The translations under genes and the position numbers were made by a program. Below, piece by piece: positions 51,820-60,763 of a DNA stretch of 64,000 nt (positions within the stretch are counted from its first letter, which is position 1; the number at the start of each line of letters is the position of its first letter). The DNA is from CAUYXS01 sp965248495. Lineage in GTDB: Bacteria; Chloroflexota; Dehalococcoidia; Lucifugimonadales; Australimonadaceae. The notes under the pieces are model-generated. The model saw only the letters and a program-made list of their open reading frames with translations, was not told the origin of the DNA and did not search any database. The stretch is from the NCBI GenBank assembly GCA_965248495.1, contig CBDFJL010000003.1, positions 558,001-622,000 on the forward strand. Reading direction: 5' to 3'.

Positions 51820-54800
51820 CTACGCCCCGGCGGCGTCGGACGCCACCGATGTATCGACCGGCACGCCGTTGCGGAACAGCAGTTCGTTGCCCGTCGTCGC
51901 CGGCACGCGCGGACCCGGCGTCAGGATGCCGGCGACGTTCAGCGGGTCCGTCGCGGCGACCCGCACGACTTCGCCGTCCGGCGCACGCTTGTGCACCGCC
52001 CGGAGCGCGTCCACGGCCTCCGGGAGGGCGAACTGCTCGCCCACGAAGCCGGCCAGGAAGCGCCCGCCGCGTATCTCACCTCGCGCCTCGGCCCGGCGGA
52101 AGGCTCGCAGCAGCAGCCGCCACGGGGGCGCCATCGGCTCGCGCGCCAGCAGCTCGCGCACAAAGACACCGTAGCGGCGCAGCAGCTGGCCGGCCCGCGC
52201 CTCCACCACTTCGTCCTCGGGGCTGCGCCGCGCCTCGGCAGCGCCGCCGAGCGTCAGCGATACGGGTGCGCGGGCTTCGGCTGCTCGGAGCAGCGTCCAG
52301 CGGCTCTGGTGCAGCCGCGGACGCGTCTGGCGGCCGAATCGCGACCGGCGCCCCGAGCGCTGCGCCCTCCGGGCCACGCCGCTGATCAGCCCGCGCAACG
52401 CGCCAAAGCCGTCGGCCGTCACGCGGCCGCCGGCGACGAGCTGCCACAAGCCGTCCTCGACCTCCGCGGGCAGGCGACGCACGCCACCGACGATGTCGGG
52501 CAGGAACGACGCACCGCTGGCCACCAGATATTCGAGCACCTCGGCCGCGACACCGCTCAGCGGAGCCTCGTCATCGGGCACTGGCGGGTCCAGCAGCCAG
52601 AGCGTGTCCTCACGCAGACCCAGGCTCACGGGACTGTTGCGGGAAAGGCCCGCGACTACGGGCCCGGTGGCCCGGCGCGCGAAGCGGCCCCACGTGGCCT
52701 CGCCGCTGAAGAAGGCTGTGTCGAGCATTGCCGAGCTGAAGTCGCGCACCCTGGCGGGCAGCAGCGACTGCTCCCAGGCCTGCGCAGCGGCCTCGAAGCC
52801 CTGCAGCTGTTCGATGGCGGCGATCAGCCCCGCCTCACCCGACAGCCGCGAGCCAGGCGTCAGATGCTGCCACTCGAGCAGGAACCGGATGTAGGAGGCG
52901 GCGGGTACCGGCTCGATCTCCTGTCGCAGCCTGCCGATGGTGCTTCGGTGGATGCGCGCGAGGATTCGCCGGTCGCACCACTCTTCGACACCCGAAGCGA
53001 CAGCCGCCGCGCGGAACTGCCCGCGCAGCACGAGCCCCTCGCCTTCGAGCCGAGCCACGGCGATGTCCACGGTGCCCTTGGCGAGAGCCAGGGCCACGGC
53101 CATCTCAGCAGTCGTGAAGGGCCCCGTCGACTCCACGCGCCCACGAACGATCTCCCGCTCGGCGTCCTCCGTCTCCATGGGTTCGGCGAAGGGCCATGGC
53201 TCGCCCGAGAGCGTCCCGTTGGGGTAGGCCGCGGCGACCATGCTGGAGCGCTCCGTGGCCAGCCAGAAGGTGCGCCCACCGACGACGAGCGTCATTGCCC
53301 GTCCTGCCGCCTTCAGCTCGGCCAGCCACGCACGCCATGCGTCCGTACCCCAACCATCGACGTCAGCCTCAGGCAGGACCCCAAGCGTCATCAGCGTGTC
53401 GTGCAGCTCGTCGGCGTCGCGCGCGACCGGCCATGCGCCCGCCGACTCGGCGGCGATGGCCTCCTCGTCCAGGGAGCCGAGGTCCCGCGCGTCCTCGGGC
53501 AGCGCTCTGCGCAGCGTGACGGCCCTGGCACGCCGCTCCTCGAGGGGTGCGTCGTCCAGGAAGGCGTAGGGCATCGCGTTCAGGATCTGGTGCGAGAAGG
53601 CGGAGGGCTGAACGGTGTCCCTGCCGTAGACCTCGATCTCGCCACGTTCGATCTTGCCCAGAAGCTCCTTCATCCCCTCGGAGTCCAACGCCTCGGTGAG
53701 GCAGTCGCGCATCGTCTCGAAGACGAAGGGATGGTCGGGCACCTCGACGTCGGCGCCGGCGGGAGCGTTGTCCTGGCACGCGGCCTGCGCTGGGAAGACG
53801 GCGGCCAGCAGATCGTCGGAGCGCATCCGCTGAATGGGCGTAGGCACGCGCTTGCCGCCGACCTGGCGCAGCAGTGCCAGCGAGCGCGAAGCCACCCAGC
53901 GCCAGCGCACGCCAAACACGGGGGACTGCAACACGGCCTGTACCAGCACGTCCTCGGCGGTGTTCGACTTGACATAACGGAAGATGTCATCGACCGGGAA
54001 GGAGTGCTGGGGACCCAGCGAGAGGTTTATCCCTTCGTCCGTGGCCGCGGCCTGGAGCTCGAAGTCGAAGTTGCGACAGAAGCGCTTTCGCAGGGCCATG
54101 CCCCACGCGCGGTTGATGCGGCTGCCCCATGGCGAGTGGATGATCAGCTGCATACCACCCGCTTCGTCGAAGAAGCGCTCGGCGATCAGGCGCTCGGCGG
54201 TCGGCACCGTGCCAAGGACGCGCTTGCCCTCGGCGATGTACTCGACGACCTGCTCGGCGACGTCACGCCCCGCGCCCTGCTCCATCACCCACGCGATCGC
54301 CGTCTCGGGCACCGGCAGGCGCTCGTCGACCTCTCGGCGTACCTCCGACACCTCGCGGGACAGCTCCCGCGTCCTGCCTGGGGCCTCGCCAAGCCAGAAC
54401 GGGATGGTCGGCGACTGCCCCTGCGCCTCCTCGACCCGCATGACCCCCGCTTCCACGCGGCGAATGCGCCACGGCGTGTTGCCGAGGAGGAAGATGTCAC
54501 CCGCCATGCTCTCGATGGCGAAGTCCTCGTTCACCGAGCCAACGAAGGTACCTTCGGGCTCCGTGACGACGAGGTAGTCGGCGGTATCGGGGATGGCGCC
54601 CCCGCTGGTAATCGTCGCGATGCGCCCGCCCCGTCGCGCCTTCACCCGGTGGTTCACGCCGTCACGGTAGAGGTACGCGCCATTACGGCCCCACCGGCCG
54701 GCCACGCCCTCGACCAGCATCTCCAGCACGGCCTCGTACTGCTCGTACGGCAAGTCCCGGTAGGGATGGGCGCCGCGCATGAAGTCGTACAGCTCGCGCT

Positions 54801-56160
54801 CGTCCCACCACTCCTCGCCCACCGTCGTGGCCACGATCTGCTGGGCCAAGATATCGAGCGGCCACGATGGGACGCGCAGGGCGTCCAGCATGCCCTCGCC
54901 AATGGCCTTCACCAGAGCGACCGTCTCCACCATCTCGTCGCGGGTCAGCGGGAAGAACCGTCCCTTGGGCAGCCCGCCGAGGAAGTGACCGGAGCGGCCG
55001 ACGCGCTGGAGGCCCACGCCGATGCTGCGGGGCGAGCCAATCTGGCAGACGAGGTCCACGTCGCCAACGTCGATGCCGAGCTCTAGGGATGCCGTCGCGA
55101 CGCACACGGCGATGGCGCCAGACTTCAGCCGCTGCTCGGCGTCCAACCGCGTGTCGCGGGACAGGCTGCCGTGGTGCGCGGCGACCTGGTCTTCGCCGAG
55201 GCGTTCGGTGAGCTGGTGCGCGACGCGCTCCACGAGCCTGCGCGTGTTCACAAAGAGCAGCGTGGTCTTGTGCGCCCGCACGAGGTCCGCGATCTGGTCC
55301 AGCACCTGCGCCCACTGCTCGTGGGTGGCGATGGGCCCCAGCTCGTGGTCGCGCGGCAGCTCGATCGCGATGTCCATGGCGCGCCGGTGGCCCACGTCGG
55401 CGATGGTGCAGTCGGGCGCGCCAGCCGTGTCTTCTCCGTCGGCCCGTCCCCTTGGCCCACGTGAGGAGGGCTCAGGACGTGCGTCGGCGGACTCAGGACG
55501 AGCCCCCACCAGGAAGCGGGCGATCTCCTCGATGGGCTTCTGCGTCGCCGACAGCCCGATGCGTGTGATCGCGTGCTCCGAGTTTTGGCAGAGGCGCTCG
55601 ACCGAGATGGCCAAATGCGAGCCGCGCTTGTTCGGTGCGACGGCATGCAGTTCATCGAGGATGACGGTATGCACGGTGCGCAGGCCGCGGCGTCCGCTCT
55701 CCGACGTCAGCAGAATGAACAGCGACTCAGGCGTCGTGATGAGAACGTGCGGCGGGCGCTTGGCGTTCAGCGTGCGCTCGCGCTGCGGCGTGTCGCCGGT
55801 GCGCACGGCGGCGCGGATGCTGGGGATGGGCGTGCCCATCTCCTGGGCGAGGGCCGTGATCTCCGCCAGGGGCTCTTCGAGGTTCTTCTGGACGTCGTTG
55901 GAGAGCGCCTTCAGCGGCGAGACGTAGACCACCTGCGTGGCGTCGGGCAGGCCGTCCGGTGACGCAAGGCCCTGGCGCACGAGGCCGTCGATGGCGTTGA
56001 GGAAAGCAGCCAACGTCTTGCCGGAGCCCGTAGGCGCCGCGATCAGCGTATGGCGGCCCTCGGCGATGGCCGGCCAGCCGTGCGCCTGGGCGTCCGTCGG
56101 CGTGCCGAACCGCCGTTCGAACCAGGTGCGCACGATGGGGTGGAAGTGGCTCGTTGACAC
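51820..56160 (-). CDS. Lhr-type DEAD/H-box helicase
   Basis: The 1446-residue superfamily 2 helicase is one of the largest genes here. Motif I is APTGSGKTL (residues 42-50), motif II DELH (169-172), motif Ia SPLKALSNDV and motif III region GLSATQKP. The second RecA domain has TLLFVNTRRLVERV and QRVGRSGH. The C-terminal 900 residues are the Lhr winged-helix and core extension seen in long Lhr proteins. Such helicases act on DNA-RNA hybrids and in repair. The start at 56160 gives MSTSHFHPIVRTWFERRFGT, as in the family. Confidence 0.95.
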   Translation of the reverse strand: MSTSHFHPIVRTWFERRFGTPTDAQAHGWPAIAEGRHTLIAAPTGSGKTLAAFLNAIDGLVRQGLASPDGLPDATQVVYVSPLKALSNDVQKNLEEPLAEITALAQEMGTPIPSIRAAVRTGDTPQRERTLNAKRPPHVLITTPESLFILLTSESGRRGLRTVHTVILDELHAVAPNKRGSHLAISVERLCQNSEHAITRIGLSATQKPIEEIARFLVGARPESADARPEPSSRGPRGRADGEDTAGAPDCTIADVGHRRAMDIAIELPRDHELGPIATHEQWAQVLDQIADLVRAHKTTLLFVNTRRLVERVAHQLTERLGEDQVAAHHGSLSRDTRLDAEQRLKSGAIAVCVATASLELGIDVGDVDLVCQIGSPRSIGVGLQRVGRSGHFLGGLPKGRFFPLTRDEMVETVALVKAIGEGMLDALRVPSWPLDILAQQIVATTVGEEWWDERELYDFMRGAHPYRDLPYEQYEAVLEMLVEGVAGRWGRNGAYLYRDGVNHRVKARRGGRIATITSGGAIPDTADYLVVTEPEGTFVGSVNEDFAIESMAGDIFLLGNTPWRIRRVEAGVMRVEEAQGQSPTIPFWLGEAPGRTRELSREVSEVRREVDERLPVPETAIAWVMEQGAGRDVAEQVVEYIAEGKRVLGTVPTAERLIAERFFDEAGGMQLIIHSPWGSRINRAWGMALRKRFCRNFDFELQAAATDEGINLSLGPQHSFPVDDIFRYVKSNTAEDVLVQAVLQSPVFGVRWRWVASRSLALLRQVGGKRVPTPIQRMRSDDLLAAVFPAQAACQDNAPAGADVEVPDHPFVFETMRDCLTEALDSEGMKELLGKIERGEIEVYGRDTVQPSAFSHQILNAMPYAFLDDAPLEERRARAVTLRRALPEDARDLGSLDEEAIAAESAGAWPVARDADELHDTLMTLGVLPEADVDGWGTDAWRAWLAELKAAGRAMTLVVGGRTFWLATERSSMVAAAYPNGTLSGEPWPFAEPMETEDAEREIVRGRVESTGPFTTAEMAVALALAKGTVDIAVARLEGEGLVLRGQFRAAAVASGVEEWCDRRILARIHRSTIGRLRQEIEPVPAASYIRFLLEWQHLTPGSRLSGEAGLIAAIEQLQGFEAAAQAWEQSLLPARVRDFSSAMLDTAFFSGEATWGRFARRATGPVVAGLSRNSPVSLGLREDTLWLLDPPVPDDEAPLSGVAAEVLEYLVASGASFLPDIVGGVRRLPAEVEDGLWQLVAGGRVTADGFGALRGLISGVARRAQRSGRRSRFGRQTRPRLHQSRWTLLRAAEARAPVSLTLGGAAEARRSPEDEVVEARAGQLLRRYGVFVRELLAREPMAPPWRLLLRAFRRAEARGEIRGGRFLAGFVGEQFALPEAVDALRAVHKRAPDGEVVRVAATDPLNVAGILTPGPRVPATTGNELLFRNGVPVDTSVASDAAGA

Positions 56161-56348
56161 GTCCGAAAGGATATCAGGAGCGGCCAGGGGCGCGTGTCAT
56201 CGATGGGCTAGTCCCACCACGCCCAGGCGAGCGCAGCGGCACCCACTATGGCAACCGCGTAGAGCCAGACATACACCGTGGCAAAAGCCGGAGGCCATCG
56301 GTTGGGTCGCAAGTCACTATGAATACCTCGCCACCAATCACGCGACGG
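56161..56348. other. Gap between lhr and a small membrane protein gene
   Basis: These 190 bases hold no gene I can support, only short frames in both directions. The lhr promoter should lie here on the minus strand. Confidence 0.4.
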
Positions 56349-56681
56349 TTACGCCACGTTGTTGAGGCCATTGCCACCTTTCCCGATAGTCGCGAGTTTC
56401 AAGTTCAAAGCCGCCCACCGGGTCGTTATGTCCTGTATCTCGTCTTGAACCATTTGGAGCGTCCTCGTTGCTCTCAGTGCATGCAACAAGCCAACGAATG
56501 CCAGAAATGCAAGCGCCCCAAAGCCAATGGTGGTATTCAAGTCTGTCGCTCGACCTGGCTGCCCGAGGAAAGCAAGCACTGCAGCAACAGTGACTGCGTA
56601 GGCCGCCAATAGCCAATGCCTCTCGGATTCAATGTGCCTAAGGTCGGCGAAGTACTTTCCCAGTAGCCGCTCAACATCCAT
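56349..56681 (-). CDS. Small two-TM hypothetical protein
   Basis: The 110-residue product has a polar start (MDVERLLGKYFADLRHIESE), two membrane segments (LLAAYAVTVAAVLAFLGQ and IGFGALAFLAFVGLLHAL) and a polar helical tail. Base composition here is lower in GC than in its neighbours. Not recognised. Confidence 0.65.
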   Translation of the reverse strand: MDVERLLGKYFADLRHIESERHWLLAAYAVTVAAVLAFLGQPGRATDLNTTIGFGALAFLAFVGLLHALRATRTLQMVQDEIQDITTRWAALNLKLATIGKGGNGLNNVA

Positions 56682-56715
56682 AGCCAGCGGATGTTACGTC
56701 TGCGCCAGGGCGCCC

Positions 56716-56724
56716 TGCTATCAT
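56716..56724 (+). promoter_or_regulatory. Extended -10 promoter of the third RidA gene
   Basis: TGC-TATCAT lies 54 bases before the ATG at 56778. It shares the TGC-TAnnnT pattern of nadA, nadE and recA. Confidence 0.5.
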
Positions 56725-56777
56725 CCGGCCCGGCGCACGGGGCAATCGCCCCGATCCCGTCTCGGGAGGAGAAAGAC

Positions 56778-57170
56778 ATGGCGACCAAGCAGCTCATCGT
56801 CCACGAGGGCTTCATGCCCCACGGCCCCAACGTCCCCCACGGCGTCAAGGTCGACAACGTTATCGAGTACTCGGCCATCCGGCCGGCCCGGCCCGACCGC
56901 ACCACCGGCGAAACGATGGAGGAGCAGGCGCACGACGTCTTCGCCAACTTCGAGCGTCTGCTGGAGCTGGACGGCCTGACCTGGAAGGACGTCGTGAAGG
57001 TCCGCGTCTACGTGACGAAGATGGAGATGATCGGCGCGGTCAACGCGGTCTGGGGGGAGAAGTTCCCGGCCGACATCCGGCCTGCCCGCGTGGTCATCGG
57101 CGCAGCGTTCCTCGCTGGTGAGAACACGATGACGACCTTCGACGCCACGGTCCGCACCGACCTCGACTAG
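56778..57170 (+). CDS. RidA/YjgF-family protein (copy 3)
   Basis: The 130-residue product starts at the ATG at 56778, behind GGGAGGAG. It has IEYSAIRPARPD, QAHDVFANFERLLELDGLTW, VRVYVTKMEMIGAVNAVW and RPARVVIGAAFLAGENTM. It is more distant from copies 1 and 2 than they are from each other. Function uncertain; enamine/imine deaminase or a pathway-specific relative. Confidence 0.85.
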   Translation: MATKQLIVHEGFMPHGPNVPHGVKVDNVIEYSAIRPARPDRTTGETMEEQAHDVFANFERLLELDGLTWKDVVKVRVYVTKMEMIGAVNAVWGEKFPADIRPARVVIGAAFLAGENTMTTFDATVRTDLD

Positions 57171-57188
57171 TCAGGCGGCAACTCGGTC

Positions 57189-57359
57189 TCATGGGCGTGG
57201 CGCCCATCTCTGGAAGGGGGGCGGCCAGAGGCTGCCCCCTTCCAGCCGGTAGACCCGCAACGACGCCGTCTGCACCCAGACGAGGGTGATGGCGAAGAAC
57301 GTGCGCTGCCCGAGCACCACGCCCGACAGGAACAGCAGCGGGGAGGGCATCCCCACCAT
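57189..57359 (-). pseudogene. Fragment of a second DUF998-like protein
   Basis: The 56-codon leftward frame (MVGMPSPLLFLSGVVLGQRT, then FFAITLVWVQTASLRVYRLE) aligns with the last 40 residues of the DUF998-type protein encoded next to it (GFFATTLAWVQVFSVQLARG). It holds one TM segment. It is best read as the tail of a decayed paralogue; a real single-TM peptide is less likely. Confidence 0.45.
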
Positions 57360-57398
57360 CCCGATGAGGGGTCACGGGTCGTCAGGCATGTCGACCCG

Positions 57399-58031
57399 TT
57401 ATGCCGCCCCGTCGTCGGGCCTGCCCCTCGCCAGCTGGACTGAAAACACCTGCACCCACGCCAGCGTGGTGGCGAAGAACCCCCGCTGAAGCACGCCATC
57501 GCCCGCGCTCCAGACCTCGGCCTGGAACGGCATGACGAAGGCGAGCGTCAGGACCCCCATGGCAAGCGAGAAGCGCATGGCTCCCTCCCACCCGGCGAGC
57601 CCCCGCACGCTCCACGGCAGCACGAACGTCGAGAGGCCTATGGCGGCGAAGCCGATGCGCGCCAGTGCGTCGTGGGCGGTGCCCTCCAGCGTCGAGAGCC
57701 CCGCCGCGTCGTCGTGGAAGACGCCCGCGAGCAGTCCGGTGGTCCCATAGACGGTGAGCAGGCCCCACAGAACCAAGCCCTGCTGCCGCCGTCCCGCCCC
57801 CCTCAGCCGCATCGCGAAGGCGTAGCCCAGCGGCAACACCAGCGCTCCGTACGCGATGAACCCGGAGCTGATAACCCAGCCATGGGGGCGGCCAGGTGCG
57901 CCGAGCGCGCTCACGGTCTCACCCACGTGGCTGTAGTCCGACGTCACGGTCGACGCTGCGACCATGCTTGCGACAAAGGCGCCAGGTGCCAGCGCCGCCA
58001 CACAGGCCGCCAGACGAACGCGGCGCGTCAC
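57399..58031 (-). CDS. DUF998-family membrane protein
   Basis: The 210-residue product starts at a GTG at 58031 that overlaps the upstream stop (GTGA). It has six or so TM segments and the family-like opening SDYSHVGETVSALGAPGRPH in the first periplasmic loop, then GVFHDDAAGLSTLEGTAHD. Function unknown in this family. It follows the TauE/SafE gene directly and probably shares its transcript. Confidence 0.75.
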   Translation of the reverse strand: MTRRVRLAACVAALAPGAFVASMVAASTVTSDYSHVGETVSALGAPGRPHGWVISSGFIAYGALVLPLGYAFAMRLRGAGRRQQGLVLWGLLTVYGTTGLLAGVFHDDAAGLSTLEGTAHDALARIGFAAIGLSTFVLPWSVRGLAGWEGAMRFSLAMGVLTLAFVMPFQAEVWSAGDGVLQRGFFATTLAWVQVFSVQLARGRPDDGAA

Positions 58032-58765
58032 GGCACCAGCCCCGCGACGATGGAACCGACGCCCGCGAATACGACGAGCACCAACGCCAGCCGCAGGAAC
58101 AGCGCGCGAGAGACCCAGCGCGACAGGGCGATGCCTGCCGCCACGCCCACCAGGGCCGCGGGCAGGACCGCCAGACCGAACAGCGTCGTGTCGCGGGTGA
58201 ACACGCCGCTCACCATGAACGCCGGGATGGTGGTGGCGTTGAGCACCATGAAGTGGGCCACGATGTTCGCGCGAAACTCCCGCGGGTCGACGCCCTGGTT
58301 GGCAAAGAACAGGACCACCGGCGGGCCGGCAAGCCCTGTCGAGCTGTTCAGGAGTCCACTGGCGGCGCCGACGGGCGCGGACGCGATCCTCTCGCGGGCG
58401 AACGTCCGGCTGTAGCCCGCCAGCATCGCCAACGCGGTCGCTCCGACGATCACTCCGATGGCCACCTTGAGGACTGCCGGGTCCAACGCCACCAGCAGAT
58501 AGGCTCCCAGCGGCGTCGCCAACGCGCCGGACAGCAGCAACACCCACACCCGCCGTATGTTGAGCCAGTGCCGGGCGTGGATCAGGATGGCGAAGTTGAG
58601 CACCGACGTCTCGATCATCATCACCGGGACGACGACCTTCGGCTCGATGAAGGCCGTCATGATGGGCGCGGCCACCATCACGAACCCGAACCCGGTCAGG
58701 CCCTGGACAAGCGCCGCCACGAATATGGCAACCGCCGAGAGGATGACGAGGGGTAGATCGACCAT
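58028..58765 (-). CDS. TauE/SafE-family sulfite or anion exporter
   Basis: The 245-residue product starts at the ATG at 58765. It has about eight TM segments in two related halves, each with the TauE glycine-rich turn (ALVQGLTGFGFVMVAAP and GAASGLLNSSTGLAGPPVV). Members export sulfite, sulfoacetate or similar anions. Substrate unknown; no sulfur-metabolism gene is adjacent. Confidence 0.88.
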   Translation of the reverse strand: MVDLPLVILSAVAIFVAALVQGLTGFGFVMVAAPIMTAFIEPKVVVPVMMIETSVLNFAILIHARHWLNIRRVWVLLLSGALATPLGAYLLVALDPAVLKVAIGVIVGATALAMLAGYSRTFARERIASAPVGAASGLLNSSTGLAGPPVVLFFANQGVDPREFRANIVAHFMVLNATTIPAFMVSGVFTRDTTLFGLAVLPAALVGVAAGIALSRWVSRALFLRLALVLVVFAGVGSIVAGLVP

Positions 58766-58819
58766 CGGCGCGCCAGCATAGCAGCCCCCCTGAGCCGTCA
58801 CGCGCGAGCCCTGGGCGGG

Positions 58820-60022
58820 CTAGCGGAGCACTTCGCCGGCGTCCGTCCGCGCGGCCCGATACGCAGGGTACGCGCCGAAGAGCAAGCCGACGGCAGCGGC
58901 AGCGCCGATCGCAGCCAACGGGACGTAGCCACGCACGATGGTCGCAAAGGACTGGTCAGCCACCGTGAACCGGTCGAAGACGCCCCCCATCCACCACCCG
59001 ACACCCGCCCCGATTGCCCCACCCAAGACCGCAAGGACGAGCGCCTCCCCCAGGAACTGGCGGGCGACGTCCCGGCTGCGAGCACCGACCGCTCGGCGCA
59101 CCCCGACCTCTACCCGCCGCTCGGCCAACGAGGCGAGCATGACGTTGGTGACTCCCACGCCGGCGGCCAAAAGCGACGCGATGGCCAGCGCCCCGAACAG
59201 CGCTCGGAACACGTCGCCGACATCACGGAATTCCGCCGCCAGGCTTTCTTGCGTCTCGATGAAGAAATCGAGTCGGCCGCGGCGGCGCTCCAGAATGTCG
59301 GTTATCTGCTCGACCGCCTCATCCACGGTGTCAGCCGCCGTCGCTTGGATGCTGATGGCGCGCAGTGGAAAGTCGAGGCCGAGGGCTGGGCCGGACGCCA
59401 GACGGAACAACACCGTGGTTATGGGAACAATCGCGACGTTCTCGAGCTCAGCATTCGGCGTTCCCAGCGTGGACGCCAGTCTGCCGACAGAGGCGAAGGG
59501 GCGGTGGTCGAGCAGGAACGGCTGGTTCCGTCGCAGCGCCCTTTCAAAGATCAGGTCGACCGCACCACGACCCAGCACCGCTACCGGCGCGGTCGTCGAG
59601 ACGTCGCGGTCAACCAGGAACCGCCCCGATCTCACCTCCAGGTCGCGCATGGTCAGGTATTCCGGGGTGGTGCCCAGCACGAGCACCTCGGCGTCGAACT
59701 CATCGAGCGCGATGGTGCGGCGCACGACCGCCTCCGGGGCCACCAACGCCACGTCCGGCGCTACCTCGCGGTCAAGCAGCGCGGCCGCGTCCTCGATGGT
59801 CAGGACAGCGCCATCGTCAGGGCGGACGACGATGAGGTCTGTCCCCAGGGTATCGACCCGGCGGCGAAGCTCGGCCCTCGTCCCCTCCTCGACGGCGAGG
59901 AAGCCGACGACGGACGCCGCGCCGGCGGCCAGCGCCAGCAGCGTCAGGACGGAGCGCACCGGTGTCCGCCAGCCGGCGATGAGCGCACCGGTCACCAGTA
60001 TCCGGAAGCGCACCCACCTCAT
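58820..60022 (-). CDS. MacB-type ABC transporter permease
   Basis: The 400-residue product starts at the ATG at 60022. It has an N-terminal TM segment (SVLTLLALAAGAASVVGFLA), a periplasmic MacB-PCD domain of about 220 residues, and three C-terminal TM segments of the FtsX domain, including ASLAERRVEVGVRRAVGARS, the conserved cytoplasmic loop. Its start overlaps the ATPase stop by 4 bases. It works with the next two genes in efflux or lipoprotein/antibiotic extrusion. Confidence 0.9.
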   Translation of the reverse strand: MRWVRFRILVTGALIAGWRTPVRSVLTLLALAAGAASVVGFLAVEEGTRAELRRRVDTLGTDLIVVRPDDGAVLTIEDAAALLDREVAPDVALVAPEAVVRRTIALDEFDAEVLVLGTTPEYLTMRDLEVRSGRFLVDRDVSTTAPVAVLGRGAVDLIFERALRRNQPFLLDHRPFASVGRLASTLGTPNAELENVAIVPITTVLFRLASGPALGLDFPLRAISIQATAADTVDEAVEQITDILERRRGRLDFFIETQESLAAEFRDVGDVFRALFGALAIASLLAAGVGVTNVMLASLAERRVEVGVRRAVGARSRDVARQFLGEALVLAVLGGAIGAGVGWWMGGVFDRFTVADQSFATIVRGYVPLAAIGAAAAVGLLFGAYPAYRAARTDAGEVLR

Positions 60023-60759
60023 TGTTGATTCGCCTCCGCGCGCGCCCTGGCAAGCTCGGACGCGGCGAGCCTGCGCACAGGAATCTGCTCGTCGGCTACG
60101 ACTCGGCCACCCTCGATGAGGATGGCACGGCTGCACAGCGCGGCCACCTCGGCGTCCTTGGTGGCGATCACCATCGTGATGTGGCGTTCGACGTTCTGCC
60201 GTTGGAGGTGGCCCAGCACCTGTAGCGCGGCGACGGCGTCGAGGCCGTTAGTGGGCTCGTCCGCAAACACGATGTGTGGGTTCATGACCAGGGCCCGGGC
60301 CAAAGCGGCCAGCCGGAGCTCGGTTGGGCCGACCTGCCCAGGCGTGGCCCGGTGGACGGCGTCCAGGCCGACACGCGCCAGAGCGTCTCTGGCCCGCACC
60401 CGGTACCGTTTGCCGGCGCCGTACTCGAGCGGGAGCTCGACGTTGTGTTGCAGGCTCAGGTTGGGCGCCATGTGCGGCTCCGAGAACACGAGGCCGATCC
60501 TGCGGTTGCGCAGGACGGCGCGCTCCTCCTCACTGGCGACGCCGACGTCAATTCCGAGCAGCTCGTAGCGGCCCACCGTTGGCCGGTCGAGGCACGCCAG
60601 CACGCCGAACAGCGCGGTCTTGCCCGCACCCGACGGCCCGATGAGCGCGACCATCTCGCCGGACTGCACGTCGAAGCTAACGTCCGCGACTGCGGGGCCG
60701 TGGGCGCCGTCAAACGTGCGCCCCACGCCTTCGAGCCGAATGACGGGAGCGCTGTCCAT
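60019..60759 (-). CDS. ABC transporter ATPase with degenerate motifs
   Basis: The 246-residue product starts at the ATG at 60759. Walker A GPSGAGKTA and Walker B IVFADEPTNGLD are intact. However, the Q-loop glutamine is replaced (LVFSEPHMAPNLS instead of VFQxx), the LSGGQ signature reads VGPTELR, and the switch histidine is absent (VIATKDAEVA instead of VTHDxxVA). Neighbouring segments place all three clearly. The protein may bind ATP yet hydrolyse slowly, or depend on atypical contacts. It is otherwise of the MacB/LolD type. Confidence 0.85.
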   Translation of the reverse strand: MDSAPVIRLEGVGRTFDGAHGPAVADVSFDVQSGEMVALIGPSGAGKTALFGVLACLDRPTVGRYELLGIDVGVASEEERAVLRNRRIGLVFSEPHMAPNLSLQHNVELPLEYGAGKRYRVRARDALARVGLDAVHRATPGQVGPTELRLAALARALVMNPHIVFADEPTNGLDAVAALQVLGHLQRQNVERHITMVIATKDAEVAALCSRAILIEGGRVVADEQIPVRRLAASELARARAEANQQ

Positions 60760-60763
60760 GACG

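Noticed and set aside
51991..55086. A 1031-codon open frame on the plus strand opposite lhr
   Set aside because: It is a shadow of the lhr gene caused by high GC at the third position; its composition is His/Arg/Gly-rich with no recognisable domain.
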